The notes beneath the pieces were generated by a model. The model did no database searches. It saw nothing but the letters and a program-made list of their open reading frames with translations, and was not told the DNA's origin. From positions 1,312,001 through 1,376,000 of the forward strand of contig NZ_JAUTBJ010000002.1 in the NCBI RefSeq assembly GCF_030819175.1: 64,000 bases of DNA, read 5' to 3'. Source of the DNA: Sphingomonas sp. SORGH_AS_0879 (GTDB taxonomy: Bacteria; Pseudomonadota; Alphaproteobacteria; Sphingomonadales; Sphingomonadaceae). The position numbers were made by a program, and so were the translations under genes. Of this stretch, positions 12,655-22,878 are shown piece after piece. The number at the start of each line of letters is the position of its first letter. Position 1 is the stretch's first letter.

Positions 12655-14742
12655 ATGACCGATGCCACCACCCACGCCGTGGCCGATACCCATCTGCACG
12701 AAGACGGGTCGATCGAGCGACTGACCATCGACACCATCCGCACCCTGTCGATGGACGCGGTGCAGCAGGCCAATTCGGGCCATCCCGGCACGCCGATGGC
12801 GCTGGCTCCGGTCGGTCACACCGTCTGGTCGAAATTCCTGCGCTACGACCCCGCCCATGCCGACTGGCCCAATCGCGACCGCTTCGTGCTGTCGGTCGGC
12901 CATGCCTCGATGCTGCTCTACTCGCTGATCCATCTGGCGGGGATCGAGGAGATCGATGCGAACGGCAACAAGTCCGGCAAGCCCGCGCTCAGCCTGGAAG
13001 ACCTGAAGGGCTTCCGTCAGCTCAACTCCAAGACACCGGGCCACCCCGAATATCGTCACACCACCGGCGTCGAGACGACGACCGGCCCGCTGGGCGCGGG
13101 TTGCGGCAATTCGGTCGGCATGGCGATCGCCGAGCGCTGGCTGGCGGCGCATTTCAACCGCGAGGGTTTCCCGGTCTTCGACCATGACGTCTATGTCGTG
13201 TGCGGCGACGGCGACATGATGGAGGGCGTCGCGTCGGAAGCCGCCTCGACCGCCGGGCACCTCAAGCTGTCCAACCTGTGCTGGATCTACGACTCGAACC
13301 AGATTTCGATCGAGGGTGGCACGGACATCGCGTTCGACGAGGATGTGGGCAAGCGTTTCGAGGCCTATGGCTGGAACGTCCTGCATGTCGACGACGCCAA
13401 CGACGTCGCCGCGCTGACCGCCGCGCTCGACACCTTCAAGGCGACCACGGACAAGCCGACCTTCATCGTCGTCAAGTCGGTCATCGGCTATGGCAGCCCC
13501 AAGGCGGGCAGCGAAAAGGCGCATGGCGAGCCGCTGGGCGAGGACGCGATCCGCGCCACCAAGAAGGCCTATGGCTGGCCCGAGGATGCCAAGTTCCTGG
13601 TCCCCGACGGCGTGCGCGAAGCGTTCCAGGGCGCGATCGAGGCACGCGGCAAGCCGCTGCGCGACGAATGGGTCGCGATGGTCGAGCGTTACCGCGCCGC
13701 ATATCCCGACCTCGCCGCCGAACTCGACGCGATGCTGTCCGACACACTGCCCGAGGGCTGGGACAGCGAGATTCCGGTGTTCGAGGCGGATGCCAAGGGC
13801 ATCGCCAGCCGCGACTCGGGTGGCAAGGTGCAGAACGCCATCGCCGCCAAGGTGCCGTGGCTGATCGGCGGTTCGGCCGACCTCGCGCCCTCGACCAAGA
13901 CGCTGATCAAGGATGGCGGTTCGTTCCAGCCGGGCAGCTATGAGGGGCGCAACTTCCACTTCGGCGTGCGCGAGCATTCGATGGGGGCGATCGTCGACGG
14001 CATGGCGCTGTCGCATCTGCGTTCCTACGGCGCGACCTTCCTGGTCTTCTCCGACTATATGCGCGCGCCGATCCGCCTTGCCGCGATCATGGAGATCGGT
14101 GCGATCTTCGTCTTCACGCACGACTCGATCGGCGTGGGCGAGGACGGTCCGACCCACCAGCCGATCGAGCATCTGGCGACGCTGCGCGCGATCCCCGGCC
14201 TCGACACGATCCGCCCCGGCGACGCGAATGAGGTCGCCGAGGCGTGGCGCTGCGCCGCCGAATCGGCCAGCCACCCGACCGCGCTGATCTTCTCGCGTCA
14301 GGCGCTCCCGACGCTGGATCGCGGCAAATATGCGCCTGCTTCGGGCGTGAGGAAGGGCGGTTACGTCCTTGCGGATTGCGACGGCACACCCGACATCATC
14401 CTGATCGCAACGGGGTCGGAACTGTCGCTGGTGACGGACGCCTATGAGACGTTGAAGGCCGATGGCATCAAGGCGCGCGTCGTCTCGCTGCCGAGTTGGT
14501 ATCGGTTCGAGTTGCAGGATGCGGCCTATAAGGAAAGCGTCCTGCCGCGCGCCGTCACCAGGCGTCTGGCGGTCGAGCAGGCCGGGTCGGTCGGCTGGGA
14601 CCGCTATGTCGGGTTCGACGGTCGGACGATCACCATGTCGACCTTCGGCGCCTCGGCCCCGCTCGCCAAGTTGCAGGACAAGTACGGCTTCACCCATGAC
14701 AATGTCGTGAAGGTGGCCCGCGAAATGCTGGAGACCAAGTGA
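12655..14742 (+). CDS. tkt: Transketolase
   Basis: Thiamine-diphosphate enzyme that moves two-carbon units between sugar phosphates. About 695 residues, as expected. Visible: the N-terminal [13 protein letters not shown] segment, the ThDP/Mg motif [17 protein letters not shown] (from about residue 181) with the following asparagine (DSNQISIEG), and the pyrimidine-domain segment [18 protein letters not shown]. The ATG at 12655 is preferred over an in-frame ATG at 12640 because AAGGATGAGG lies at proper distance from the second. Its stop overlaps the tal start as ATGA. Confidence 0.96.
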   Translation: MTDATTHAVADTHLHEDGSIERLTIDTIRTLSMDAVQQANSGHPGTPMALAPVGHTVWSKFLRYDPAHADWPNRDRFVLSVGHASMLLYSLIHLAGIEEIDANGNKSGKPALSLEDLKGFRQLNSKTPGHPEYRHTTGVETTTGPLGAGCGNSVGMAIAERWLAAHFNREGFPVFDHDVYVVCGDGDMMEGVASEAASTAGHLKLSNLCWIYDSNQISIEGGTDIAFDEDVGKRFEAYGWNVLHVDDANDVAALTAALDTFKATTDKPTFIVVKSVIGYGSPKAGSEKAHGEPLGEDAIRATKKAYGWPEDAKFLVPDGVREAFQGAIEARGKPLRDEWVAMVERYRAAYPDLAAELDAMLSDTLPEGWDSEIPVFEADAKGIASRDSGGKVQNAIAAKVPWLIGGSADLAPSTKTLIKDGGSFQPGSYEGRNFHFGVREHSMGAIVDGMALSHLRSYGATFLVFSDYMRAPIRLAAIMEIGAIFVFTHDSIGVGEDGPTHQPIEHLATLRAIPGLDTIRPGDANEVAEAWRCAAESASHPTALIFSRQALPTLDRGKYAPASGVRKGGYVLADCDGTPDIILIATGSELSLVTDAYETLKADGIKARVVSLPSWYRFELQDAAYKESVLPRAVTRRLAVEQAGSVGWDRYVGFDGRTITMSTFGASAPLAKLQDKYGFTHDNVVKVAREMLETK

Positions 14743-15867
14743 TGAGCAAGTTGCAGGAACTGGGCGCCAAGGGTTGCGCCCCCTGGCTCGATTTCGTCGA
14801 TCGCAAGTTCCTCGAGGCGAAGGGGCTGGAAAAGCTGGTCGCCGAGGACGGGCTGACCGGCGTCACCTCCAACCCGTCGATCTTCGAAAAGGCGATGGGG
14901 CATGGCGACGCCTATGACGGTACGCTGGCCGCGTTCGACAAGGAGAACCCCGGCGCGGCGACCATCGACCGTTACGAGCATCTGGCGATCCAGGACATCA
15001 AGGCGGCGGCGGAAACACTCAAGCCCGTCTATGACCGCCTCGACGCCAAGGGACGGCTATGTCAGCCTGGAAGTGTCGCCTTATATCGCCGACGACACCG
15101 ACGCGACCATCGCCGAGGCCGAAAAGCTGTGGCACGCGGTCGATCGCCCCAATCTGATGATCAAGATTCCCGGCACCGATGCGGGTGCTCCGGCGATTTC
15201 GGCGACCATCGCAAAGGGGATCAACGTCAACGTCACGCTGCTCTTCTCGCAAGCCGCCTATATCAAGGTGGCCGAGGCCTATGCGGCCGGGCTGGAAGAG
15301 CGGGTCAAGGCCGGGCAGCCGATCGACCGGATCGCCAGCGTCGCCAGCTTCTTCATCAGCCGCATCGACTCGGCGATCGACAAGAAGATCGACGAGCGGA
15401 TCGCCGCCGGCGATGCCGAGGCGGATGCGCTGAAGGCGGTGCGCGGCAAGGTCGCCATCGCCAACGCCAAGCTGGCCTATCAATGGTATCTGGACTTCCT
15501 GAAGTCCGACCGCTGGCAGGCGCTGGCCGCCAAGGGTGCGCAGCCGCAGCGTCTGCTCTGGGCGTCGACGGGGACCAAGGATCCGTCCTTCCCCGACACG
15601 CTCTATATCGACACACTGATCGGGCCGGACACGGTCAACACCATGCCGCCCAAGACGATGGACGCCTTCCGCGACCATGGCACGGTGGCCGAGACGCTGA
15701 CCGCCGATATCGACGAGGCCAAGCATGTGCTGGCCGAGGCCGAGCGGCTGGGCCTCGACCTGAACGGTGTGACCGACACGCTGGTGGCGGAGGGGGTCGC
15801 CTCCTTCGTCAAGGCGTTCGACGATCTGCTCGGCGCGATCGGGCAGAAGCAGCCCGCCACGGCCTGA
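14742..15867 (+). CDS. tal: Transaldolase, apparent one-base frameshift
   Basis: Transfers a dihydroxyacetone unit between sugar phosphates. Read in two frames it gives a full-length transaldolase of about 375 residues of the long bacterial type: [13 protein letters not shown] near the N terminus, then after the break [24 protein letters not shown] with the Schiff-base lysine (about 141), [10 protein letters not shown] and [12 protein letters not shown]. The break is at 15050-15052, where DAK should be followed by DGYVSLE but GGG replaces GG. Downstream codons are intact to the stop at 15867. Most likely a base-calling error in a G run; if real, the gene is dead after about residue 104. Start overlaps tkt. 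Confidence 0.92.
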
Positions 15868-15874
15868 TCCGACA

Positions 15875-15916
15875 GGCCCCCTCCCCAGGCCGGGGAGGGG
15901 GCCTTTCCCTTTTTTA
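15875..15916 (+). terminator. Rho-independent terminator between tal and gnd
   Basis: A perfect 12-bp stem (GGCCCCCTCCCC with GGGGAGGGGGCC), 5-base loop, then TTTCCCTTTTTT. It begins seven bases after the tal stop and lies 29 bases before the gnd start, so it should reduce read-through into gnd, inside what otherwise looks like one operon. Its stem resembles the hairpin module of the local repeats. Confidence 0.75.
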
Positions 15917-15944
15917 CGACACCAAGAACATAATGGAGTTCCGC

Positions 15945-16928
15945 ATGAAGATCGGTCTGGTCGGCCTTGGCCGCATGGGTGGCAACATCGCGCGCCGCCT
16001 GATGCTGGCTGGGCATCAGGTGGTGGCCTGGGATCGCAGCGACGAGGCGGTGCAGGCGCTCGCCAAGGACGGCGCGGAAGCGGCCACCGGCTTGGAGGAC
16101 ATGGCGGCCAAGCTGGCCGAGAAGGCGATCTGGTGGGTGATGCTGCCTGCCGGTGGCCCGACCGAGGACACGATCGCGGAAATCGCCAAGCTGGCCAAGG
16201 ACGGTGACGTGGTCATCGACGGCGGCAACAGCTTCTACAAGGACGATATCCGCCGCGCCAAGACGCTGGCCGAGCAGGGCATCCATTATGTCGATGTCGG
16301 CACCTCGGGCGGCGTCTGGGGCCTGGAGCGCGGCTATTGCATGATGATCGGCGGCGACAAGGAAACGGTCGATCATCTCGATCCGATCTTCGAGGCACTC
16401 GCCCCCGGCACGGGCGATATCGTCCGCACGCCGGGCCGCATCGCCGACAAGGTCGACCCGCGCGCCGAAAAGGGCTATATCCATGCCGGTCCCGCCGGTG
16501 CCGGTCATTTCGTCAAGATGATCCACAACGGCATCGAGTACGGCCTGATGCAGGCCTATGCCGAGGGCTTCGACATCCTGAAGTCGAAGAACAGCGACAA
16601 GCTGCCCGAGGACGAACGCTTCGACCTGAACCTGACCGACATTGCCGAGGTCTGGCGGCGCGGCAGCGTGATCTCGTCATGGCTGCTCGACCTGACCGCG
16701 ATCGCGCTGGCCAAGGACGAGATGCTGGAGCAGTTCTCGGGCCATGTCGCGGACTCGGGCGAGGGCCAGTGGACGATCGACGCGGCGATGGAGGAGAAGG
16801 TTCCGGCCAATGTCCTGACCGCCTCGCTGTTCGCGCGCTATCGAAGCCGGGTCGAGCATACATACGGCGACAAGGTGCTGTCGGCGATGCGCTTCGGCTT
16901 TGGCGGCCACACCGAAATCCCGCAATGA
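15945..16928 (+). CDS. gnd: 6-phosphogluconate dehydrogenase, short bacterial type
   Basis: Oxidatively decarboxylates 6-phosphogluconate to ribulose 5-phosphate. 327 residues, the length of the short (YqeC-like) 6PGDH class rather than the 470-residue form. Visible: nucleotide-binding [19 protein letters not shown] at the N terminus, [26 protein letters not shown], and the catalytic segment with [19 protein letters not shown]. The ATG at 15945 has GGAG six bases upstream; an earlier in-frame ATG at 15933 lacks such a site. Its stop overlaps the next gene as ATGA. Cofactor preference (NAD or NADP) cannot be told by eye. Confidence 0.93.
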   Translation: MKIGLVGLGRMGGNIARRLMLAGHQVVAWDRSDEAVQALAKDGAEAATGLEDMAAKLAEKAIWWVMLPAGGPTEDTIAEIAKLAKDGDVVIDGGNSFYKDDIRRAKTLAEQGIHYVDVGTSGGVWGLERGYCMMIGGDKETVDHLDPIFEALAPGTGDIVRTPGRIADKVDPRAEKGYIHAGPAGAGHFVKMIHNGIEYGLMQAYAEGFDILKSKNSDKLPEDERFDLNLTDIAEVWRRGSVISSWLLDLTAIALAKDEMLEQFSGHVADSGEGQWTIDAAMEEKVPANVLTASLFARYRSRVEHTYGDKVLSAMRFGFGGHTEIPQ

Positions 16929-17746
16929 GCCCGCCCATTCGGCTGGTCGTGTCGGATGTCGACGGCACGCTGGTCGATCCGGACAAGAAACTGCGCGCCG
17001 CCACCATCGCCGCCGTCAAGCGGCTGGCGGCGGCGGGTGTGGGCTTCACGATCATCAGCGCCCGGCCGCGATCGGGGCTGGGCTGGCTGGCCGAGGAACT
17101 GGCGATCGACGCGCCGATCGGGGCGTTCAACGGGGGCACCGTCTTCCGTCGTGACGGTTCGATCGACGTGCAATTCCGGGTGCCGGCCGAGGTCGTGAAG
17201 GACGTGCTGGCGATGGCGGCCGAGAACCCGGTCGCCATCTGGGTCTTCGCCGACGATCGCTGGTACGCCAGCAGCGCCGAGGGCACCCATGTCGAGCATG
17301 AGCGCAAGGCGTCGTCGCAGGAACCGGTCGTGACGCAGGATTTTGCCGCGTTGATCGACAAGGTCGACAAGATCACGCTGGTCAGCGACGACGCCGAATT
17401 GCTGCGTGGCCTGCATGACAAGGCGAATGAAGCGCATGGCAGGGCGGCGACCATAGCCCAGTCGCAGACCTATTATCTTGACGTGACCGCGCTGCAAGCG
17501 AACAAGGGCGATGGCGTGGCTATGCTGGCCAAGGCGTTCGGCGTGCCGCTGGAACAGGTCGCGGTGCTGGGCGACCAGGCCAACGATCTTCCCATGTTGG
17601 TACGCGCGGGCCTGCCGATCGTGATGGCGAATGCGCCGGACGCTGTTAGGGAACGGATATCGGTACACACCCGTTCCAACGCGGACGATGGCGTGGCCTA
17701 TGCCATCGATACTATCATCATGCCCAGAATTGGAGTGCCTTCATGA
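16925..17746 (+). CDS. HAD-superfamily hydrolase, Cof type
   Basis: Probable sugar-phosphate phosphatase of the Cof/HAD-IIB group, 273 residues, cytosolic. Motif I is [11 protein letters not shown] (residues 8-18) with the nucleophilic Asp, motif II is TIISARP, and the C-terminal motif [19 protein letters not shown] followed by [11 protein letters not shown] supplies the conserved Lys and Asp pair. It overlaps gnd upstream and the next HAD gene downstream by ATGA. The setting suggests dephosphorylation of a pentose phosphate pathway side product, but the substrate is not shown by the sequence. Confidence 0.88.
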   Translation: MSPPIRLVVSDVDGTLVDPDKKLRAATIAAVKRLAAAGVGFTIISARPRSGLGWLAEELAIDAPIGAFNGGTVFRRDGSIDVQFRVPAEVVKDVLAMAAENPVAIWVFADDRWYASSAEGTHVEHERKASSQEPVVTQDFAALIDKVDKITLVSDDAELLRGLHDKANEAHGRAATIAQSQTYYLDVTALQANKGDGVAMLAKAFGVPLEQVAVLGDQANDLPMLVRAGLPIVMANAPDAVRERISVHTRSNADDGVAYAIDTIIMPRIGVPS

Positions 17747-18489
17747 AGCAACTGGTTGCGTTCGACCTCGACGGTACGCTGGCCGAAAGCAAACAGCCTC
17801 TGGGCGAACCGATGGGGGAGGCGCTGGCCGATCTGCTCGACGTCGCGCATGTTGCGGTGATCTCGGGCGGCGATTGGCCGCAGTTCGACAAGCAGGTGGC
17901 GAGCCGCCTGCCCGAACGCGCCGACCGCAGCAAGCTGTGGTTGATGCCGACCACCGGCACCAAGCTCTACACCTATCAGGACGGCGAATGGACCCCGGTC
18001 TATGCCGAGCTGTTCGACGATGCGACCAAGGTCAAGATCCTGGAGGCGTTCGACGCCGCGCTGGAGGCGACCGGCTTCGTGCCGGAGCAGACCTGGGGCG
18101 AGCGGATCGAGGATCGCGGCAGCCAGATCACCTTCTCCGCGCTGGGCCAGCAGGCGCCGATCGACGCCAAGGAACATTGGGACCCCAAGTTCGAGAAGCG
18201 CAAGATCATACAGGCCGATCTCAAGCAGCGCCTGCCGGGCCTGTCGATCAACATGGGCGGCGCGACCTCGATCGACATTACGCGTGAAGGCGTCGACAAG
18301 GCGTACGGGCTCAAGAAGCTGCGCGACGCCAGCGGCATTCCCCTTGAGGCGATGATGTTCATCGGCGACGCGATCTTCCCCGGCGGCAACGACTATCCCG
18401 CCAAGGAACTGGGCCTCGACACGGTCCGCGTGCTCGATCCGGAAGAGACGCTGGCGGTGATCGCGGCGATCGTCGCCTGCCTGAAATAA
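17743..18489 (+). CDS. HAD-IIB hydrolase, phosphomannomutase-like
   Basis: 248 residues with HAD motifs: VAFDLDGTLAESK (residues 5-17) carries the two catalytic aspartates, VISGGDWPQF is motif II, and FIGDAIFPGGNDYPA is the C-terminal metal-binding motif. Between them is a cap with GTKLYTYQDGEW. The FPGGNDYPA form is typical of eukaryotic-type phosphomannomutases and related HAD-IIB phosphatases. The DLDGT plus a second Asp would allow either activity. It overlaps the preceding HAD gene as ATGA and is followed directly by the heme oxygenase frame. Substrate unknown. Confidence 0.85.
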   Translation: MKQLVAFDLDGTLAESKQPLGEPMGEALADLLDVAHVAVISGGDWPQFDKQVASRLPERADRSKLWLMPTTGTKLYTYQDGEWTPVYAELFDDATKVKILEAFDAALEATGFVPEQTWGERIEDRGSQITFSALGQQAPIDAKEHWDPKFEKRKIIQADLKQRLPGLSINMGGATSIDITREGVDKAYGLKKLRDASGIPLEAMMFIGDAIFPGGNDYPAKELGLDTVRVLDPEETLAVIAAIVACLK

Positions 18490-18995
18490 GCGACAGCGCA
18501 TCGGCCATCCTGCGCGCGCGCACCGGTCCCGCGCATGAGGCGGTCGATGCCGCTTATGGCGCCTATCGGCTGGACGATTGGGAAAGCTACACGGCGTTCC
18601 TGATCGCCCATGCGCGGGCACTGCCCGTGGTCGAGGACTGGTTGTCGGGGCGGCGGATCGGCTTCCCCTGGCGGTCGCGGCGTGCGGCGCTGGCGGCGGA
18701 CCTGATCGCGCTGGGGCGGGATATGCCCGAACCCCTGACGCTCGACCTGTCGGATGACGATGCGGCGCGCTGGGGCGCGCTGTATGTGACGGAAGGATCG
18801 CGGCTGGGCGGCGTGATGCTCGCCCGGCAGGTGGGAGAGGGGCTGCCCAAGGCCTATCTCCAATCCGGCTTCGGGCCGGGGGAATGGCGCGACTTCCGCC
18901 ATGCGCTGGACGCGGCGGCGGGGGATGAGGCGTGGATCGACCGGGCCGTAAAGGCCGCAGAGGTTGTGTTCGCCCTTTACGGCAAAGCGGCGTAA
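18486..18995 (+). CDS. Biliverdin-forming heme oxygenase; normal start codon missing
   Basis: Frame for a bacterial heme oxygenase, which opens heme to biliverdin, the bacteriophytochrome chromophore. Signatures: LRARTGPAHEAVDA with the likely proximal heme histidine, and LYVTEGSRLGGVML in the distal helix. The frame begins at the junction with the HAD gene; where ATGA would be expected the sequence is ATAA, so the first codon would be ATA at 18486. No ATG, GTG or TTG exists until GTG at 18627, which would drop the heme histidine. A CTG at 18510 is the only other candidate. If ATA is used the product is 169 residues. Expression is doubtful. It converges on the phytochrome gene at 21386-19230. 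Confidence 0.8.
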   Translation: MSDSASAILRARTGPAHEAVDAAYGAYRLDDWESYTAFLIAHARALPVVEDWLSGRRIGFPWRSRRAALAADLIALGRDMPEPLTLDLSDDDAARWGALYVTEGSRLGGVMLARQVGEGLPKAYLQSGFGPGEWRDFRHALDAAAGDEAWIDRAVKAAEVVFALYGKAA

Positions 18996-19005
18996 CCCCC
19001 ACCCT

Positions 19006-19203
19006 CCGTTCGGCCTGAGCGAAGTCGAAGGCTACGGGATTCGCCTCACTTTTATTCCCCTCCACCCCGGCGAAGGCCGAGGTCCGGATGCGAGGCATTT
19101 TGACGCTCCGAAAGGATGCCAAAAACTGGACCCCGGCCTTCGCCGGGGTGGTACCTTTGGGGTAATTATGCCCTTGGCCTTCGACTTCGCTCAGGCTGAA
19201 CGG
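19006..19203. repeat. Nested inverted repeats between heme oxygenase and phytochrome genes
   Basis: An outer pair (19006-19032 and 19176-19203; core CTTCGACTTCGCTCAG, one mismatch between arms) encloses an inner pair (19062-19085 and 19128-19151; core CCCCGGCGAAGGCC, one mismatch). The outer module recurs at 27352, 34962-35095 and 44361. It fills the gap between convergent genes and could terminate transcription both ways. Confidence 0.8.
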
Positions 19204-19229
19204 AGGTTAGAGCCCCGAAGGCTTCCCCC

Positions 19230-21386
19230 TCAATCCGCGATCGGGGCGATCACGATGGCGCGGAGGCCCGGCTGGTTGTCGTCATATTCGATCGAACCCG
19301 ACAGGCGCTGCATCATCGCGGCCATCATCCGGCTGCCGAAGCCGCGCCCGTCGTCGACCTCATCGTCGCCCTTGCCACGCCCCTCGTCCGCGACGATCAG
19401 GCGCAGGCGATTGCCATATTGCTCCAGCGTGATCGTTACCGGCCCCGCGGCGCCGTCATAGGCATATTTGGTGGCGTTGATGATCAACTCGGTCGTGACC
19501 AGCCCGAGGTTGATCGCCCGATCGGTCGGCATCAGGATCGGCGTCAGGTCCATGCGCATCATCGCCGACCAGTCGCGACCCATTGACTGGCGCATGTCGC
19601 CGACCAGATCCTCCAGATAACGGGCGAGATCGACCGTCTGGATCTGGTCGTCGCGGTAGAGGCGCCGATGGACCAGGGCGACGGCGGACAGCCGTGCCTG
19701 CGCCTCGTTCAACTGCTCGCGCACATGGGGATCGCCCGCCGCCTTGGCCTGGAGCGACAGGAAGGACGAGACGAGCTGGAGGCTGTTCTGGACCCGGTGG
19801 TCCACCTCCTTCATCAGCACGTCCTTCTGCTGGAGTAGCGCTTCCTTGTCGTCCAGCGTCCGCTGCAACGCGCTGTTCAACCCGCGCAAGCGGTGGTTCT
19901 GCGACGCTTCGTGCAGGGCGCGGCGGAGGCGATGGGCGGACTCCACCTCTTCCATCGTCCAGCGACGCGAACGCCCGCGTACCGTCTCGCGCCAGCTGTC
20001 GAACGAGGCGCGCGGGGTCAGGGTGGCGTCGGGGGTCGCGGCGACCGACTTGTGCGGATTGCCCGCCCATTCGACCTCCTCCACCTGCTCGGCGCGGAAC
20101 CATAGCAACGTGATCCCGCCATCGACCAGCGGCAGGGCCAGCAGGCCGCTGGCGGCGGCGGCCAACGGCGCGGTCTCGGGCATTGCGTCGGCCAGTTGAT
20201 GGGTGACGAACAACTCGCCGCCGGTACGCGCGGTCACCGTCTGCGCGATGTCGAGCGAGGCGAGGGCGGGCGGGCAGATTCCATGGTCATGCACCTTGCC
20301 CCCATGGACGATGGCGAAGCCGGTCCCGCCCAGCATGGTCATCAGATCGGGCATCAGGCGGCGAATGACGGGGACGATATCGCCCGGCCCGACGACGCGC
20401 GGCAATATGCCGTCCTCCGCCGCGCGCAGGCGGAGCCGCTCGCGATAGAGTTCGGCCTCCTCGCGCGCCCGGATCTGACGCGCCAGGCCGCTGGCGAGCG
20501 CGGCGGCGGCGGCGCGCAGTTCGGCGGACAGGTGGCGCGGGCTGTGATGGTGGCAGGCGACCATGCCCCACAACACGCCGTCCTTGACGATCGAGATCGA
20601 CGCGGAGGCGACCACGCCCATATTCGCCAGATAGCGCAAGTGGATAGGCGACACGCTGCGCAATGCGACGTCGCTGAGGTCCAGCGTCTCGAACCCGGCG
20701 GGGCGGAGCGGCGCGGGGACATAGCCGATATCGGGGATGCAGCGCGTCCGGTTGCGAACGTACAGCGCGCGGGCCTGCTTCGGAATGTCCGATGCGGGGA
20801 AGTGATGGTGGAGGAAGGATTGCAATTCCGGCGCGCGCGCCTCGGCCACGACGCGGCCCGCATCCTCGTCTAGAAAGCGATAGACCATCACCCGGTCGAA
20901 GCCGGTCAGCAGGCGAAAGGTGGTCGCCGCCCGGTCGAACAGCATCGCCAGGTCGCCGGTCCGCTCGAAGCTCGTCGCCGCCGCGTCCAGCCAGGCGAGC
21001 GGGCTGCCCCGGCCCCAGGGAGCATCGGCGATGCTGGGTTCCAGCTCGATCAGCACCCGTTCGCCCGCGACGCGGTGCGCGGTGACCGAAAAGGCTTCGT
21101 TCGACCCGTCGACGGGGACGGCGGCGACCGCCGAGCCCGGCCCGATCGGCATGACGGCGACCATCTTCGCTACCTCCTGTCCGAGCAGTTCGGACAAGGG
21201 GCGATCCAGCCATTCGGAGGCCAGCCGGTCTTCGATATTCCCTGCGCCCGCGACGATCCGCTGCGTCGCGGCATCGGCGACCAGTAGCAGGCCATGTGGC
21301 TGTATCGCCCCGGGAATATGGATGGGTTCCCGGTCGCAGGCGGTAATATCTTGCCCTGGATCGGTGGCGACGGGACGGGTGGCCAT
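19230..21386 (-). CDS. bphP: Bacteriophytochrome sensor histidine kinase
   Basis: Red/far-red light sensor of 718 residues. Domains in order: PAS with the biliverdin-binding Cys at about residue 17 (DITACDREPIHIPGAIQPHG), GAF (FRLLTGFDRVMVYRFLDED, then FPASDIPKQARALYVRN and SPIHLRYLANMGV), PHY (about 320-490), a HisKA_2-type phosphoacceptor (MKEVDHRVQNSLQLVSSFL, His near 529) and an HATPase (ELIINATKYAY, VADEGRG). The ATG at 21386 places the Cys at the usual position; a GTG at 21416 is less likely. No response regulator gene is adjacent, so the phosphorylation partner lies elsewhere. The neighbouring heme oxygenase would make its chromophore. Confidence 0.95.
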   Translation of the reverse strand: MATRPVATDPGQDITACDREPIHIPGAIQPHGLLLVADAATQRIVAGAGNIEDRLASEWLDRPLSELLGQEVAKMVAVMPIGPGSAVAAVPVDGSNEAFSVTAHRVAGERVLIELEPSIADAPWGRGSPLAWLDAAATSFERTGDLAMLFDRAATTFRLLTGFDRVMVYRFLDEDAGRVVAEARAPELQSFLHHHFPASDIPKQARALYVRNRTRCIPDIGYVPAPLRPAGFETLDLSDVALRSVSPIHLRYLANMGVVASASISIVKDGVLWGMVACHHHSPRHLSAELRAAAAALASGLARQIRAREEAELYRERLRLRAAEDGILPRVVGPGDIVPVIRRLMPDLMTMLGGTGFAIVHGGKVHDHGICPPALASLDIAQTVTARTGGELFVTHQLADAMPETAPLAAAASGLLALPLVDGGITLLWFRAEQVEEVEWAGNPHKSVAATPDATLTPRASFDSWRETVRGRSRRWTMEEVESAHRLRRALHEASQNHRLRGLNSALQRTLDDKEALLQQKDVLMKEVDHRVQNSLQLVSSFLSLQAKAAGDPHVREQLNEAQARLSAVALVHRRLYRDDQIQTVDLARYLEDLVGDMRQSMGRDWSAMMRMDLTPILMPTDRAINLGLVTTELIINATKYAYDGAAGPVTITLEQYGNRLRLIVADEGRGKGDDEVDDGRGFGSRMMAAMMQRLSGSIEYDDNQPGLRAIVIAPIAD

Positions 21387-21572
21387 CAGGTGATCAAATC
21401 CTCTCGTTCCTGCCACATGAAGAGTTTCGCGACCAGTTGCAAATGTTTGGATCGGTTATTCGATCCACCTTGGCATCAGGCGAGATGACCGAGGCTGGAA
21501 CGAAGATTGCGCGTTTGGGTAATATCCGTTTAAAGCGGGGCAACGGACTCAAAAGAGCCGCTTGGAGAGGAC

Positions 21573-22739
21573 ATGATCGAGGATTTCGACTTCGCGCTGG
21601 GCGAAAGCGCGGACATCATCCGTGAGGCGACGCGCCGTTTCGCGACCGATCGGATCGCACCGCTCGCCGCGCGGATGGACGCGGAGGACTGGTTTCCCCG
21701 CGACATCTGGCCCGAAATGGGCGCGCTAGGCCTGCACGGCATCACGGTGGACGAAGCGGATGGCGGGCTGGGTCTCGGCTATCTGGAGCATGTCGTCGCG
21801 ATCGAGGAGGTATCGTGCGCCTCCGCCTCGCTGGGTCTGTCCTATGGCGCGCACTCCAATTTGTGCATCAACCAGATCAGCCGCTGGGCCAATGCGGAGC
21901 AGAAGGCGAAATATCTCCCCGGCCTGATCTCGGGCGAACATGTCGGCAGCCTCGCCATGTCGGAGGTGTCGGCGGGGTCCGACGTCGTGTCGATGAAGCT
22001 GCGCGCGGTGAAGGCCGAGGGCGGCTGGGTGCTGAACGGCACGAAGTTCTGGATCACCAATGCGCCCTATGCCGACACGCTGGTCGTCTATGCCAAGACG
22101 GGCGAGGGGAGCCGGGGGATCACCGCCTTCCTGATCGAGAAGGACATGGCCGGTTTTGCGATCGGCCAAAAGATCGACAAGATGGGGATGCGCGGCAGCC
22201 CGACCGCCGAGCTGGTCTTCAACGACTGTTTCGTCTCGGACGCGCAGGTGATGGGGCCGGTGAACGGCGGCGTCGGCGTGCTGATGAGCGGGCTGGATTA
22301 TGAGCGCGCGGTGCTGGCGGGAATTCAACTCGGCATCATGCAGGCGTGCCTCGACGTGGTCGTGCCTTACGTCCGCGAGCGGCGGCAGTTCGGCCGGGCG
22401 ATCGGCGAGTTCCAGCTAATCCAGGCCAAGATCGCCGACATGTATGTCGCGCTCAATTCGGCGCGGGCCTATGTCTATGCGGTGGCGCGCAGTTGCGATG
22501 CGGGGCGGACCACCCGGTTCGACGCGGCGGGCGCGATCCTGCTCGCCAGCGAGAATGCGGTGAAGGTGGCGATGGAGGCGATCCAGGCGCTGGGCGGGGC
22601 GGGCTATACCAAGGACTGGCCGGTCGAACGCTTCGCGCGCGATGCCAAGCTGCTCGACATCGGCGCGGGGACGAACGAGATCCGCCGGATGCTGATCGGG
22701 CGCGAGTTGATCGGCAAGTTCGAAAAGGTGGCGCAATGA
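21573..22739 (+). CDS. ivd: Isovaleryl-CoA dehydrogenase
   Basis: FAD enzyme that oxidises isovaleryl-CoA to 3-methylcrotonyl-CoA in leucine breakdown. 388 residues, typical. Visible acyl-CoA dehydrogenase motifs: LAMSEVSAGSDVVSMKLRA, FWITNAPYADTLVVYAKT, and the C-terminal GGAGYTKDWPVERFARDAK with GAGTNEIRRMLIGREL. A glutamate in GLDYERAVLAG is at the position of the isovaleryl-specific catalytic base. Start ATG at 21573 has GGAGAGGAC upstream. It leads the run ivd-mccB-mccA-maoC, although repeats and an antisense gene lie between members. Confidence 0.95.
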   Translation: MIEDFDFALGESADIIREATRRFATDRIAPLAARMDAEDWFPRDIWPEMGALGLHGITVDEADGGLGLGYLEHVVAIEEVSCASASLGLSYGAHSNLCINQISRWANAEQKAKYLPGLISGEHVGSLAMSEVSAGSDVVSMKLRAVKAEGGWVLNGTKFWITNAPYADTLVVYAKTGEGSRGITAFLIEKDMAGFAIGQKIDKMGMRGSPTAELVFNDCFVSDAQVMGPVNGGVGVLMSGLDYERAVLAGIQLGIMQACLDVVVPYVRERRQFGRAIGEFQLIQAKIADMYVALNSARAYVYAVARSCDAGRTTRFDAAGAILLASENAVKVAMEAIQALGGAGYTKDWPVERFARDAKLLDIGAGTNEIRRMLIGRELIGKFEKVAQ

Positions 22740-22751
22740 ACTCGACCCAAA

Positions 22752-22875
22752 TCCTCCCCATCTCTGATGGGGAGGGGGACCGCCGCGAAGCGGTGGTGGA
22801 GGGGCATACGCCCCTCGCCCCTCCACCACTCGCTACGCGAGCGGTCCCCCTCCCCAAGCTTAGCTTGGGGAGGAG
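22752..22875. repeat. Inverted pair of two-hairpin palindromic elements
   Basis: Left copy 22752-22805 and right copy 22817-22875 face each other around about 11 bases. Each copy has a hairpin CCTCCCC..GGGGAGG, then GGGACC or GGTCCC next to a second variable hairpin, then GGTGGAGGGG or its complement. The outer end supplies GGGGAGGAG directly before the mccB start at 22879. Confidence 0.88.
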
Positions 22876-22878
22876 TTG

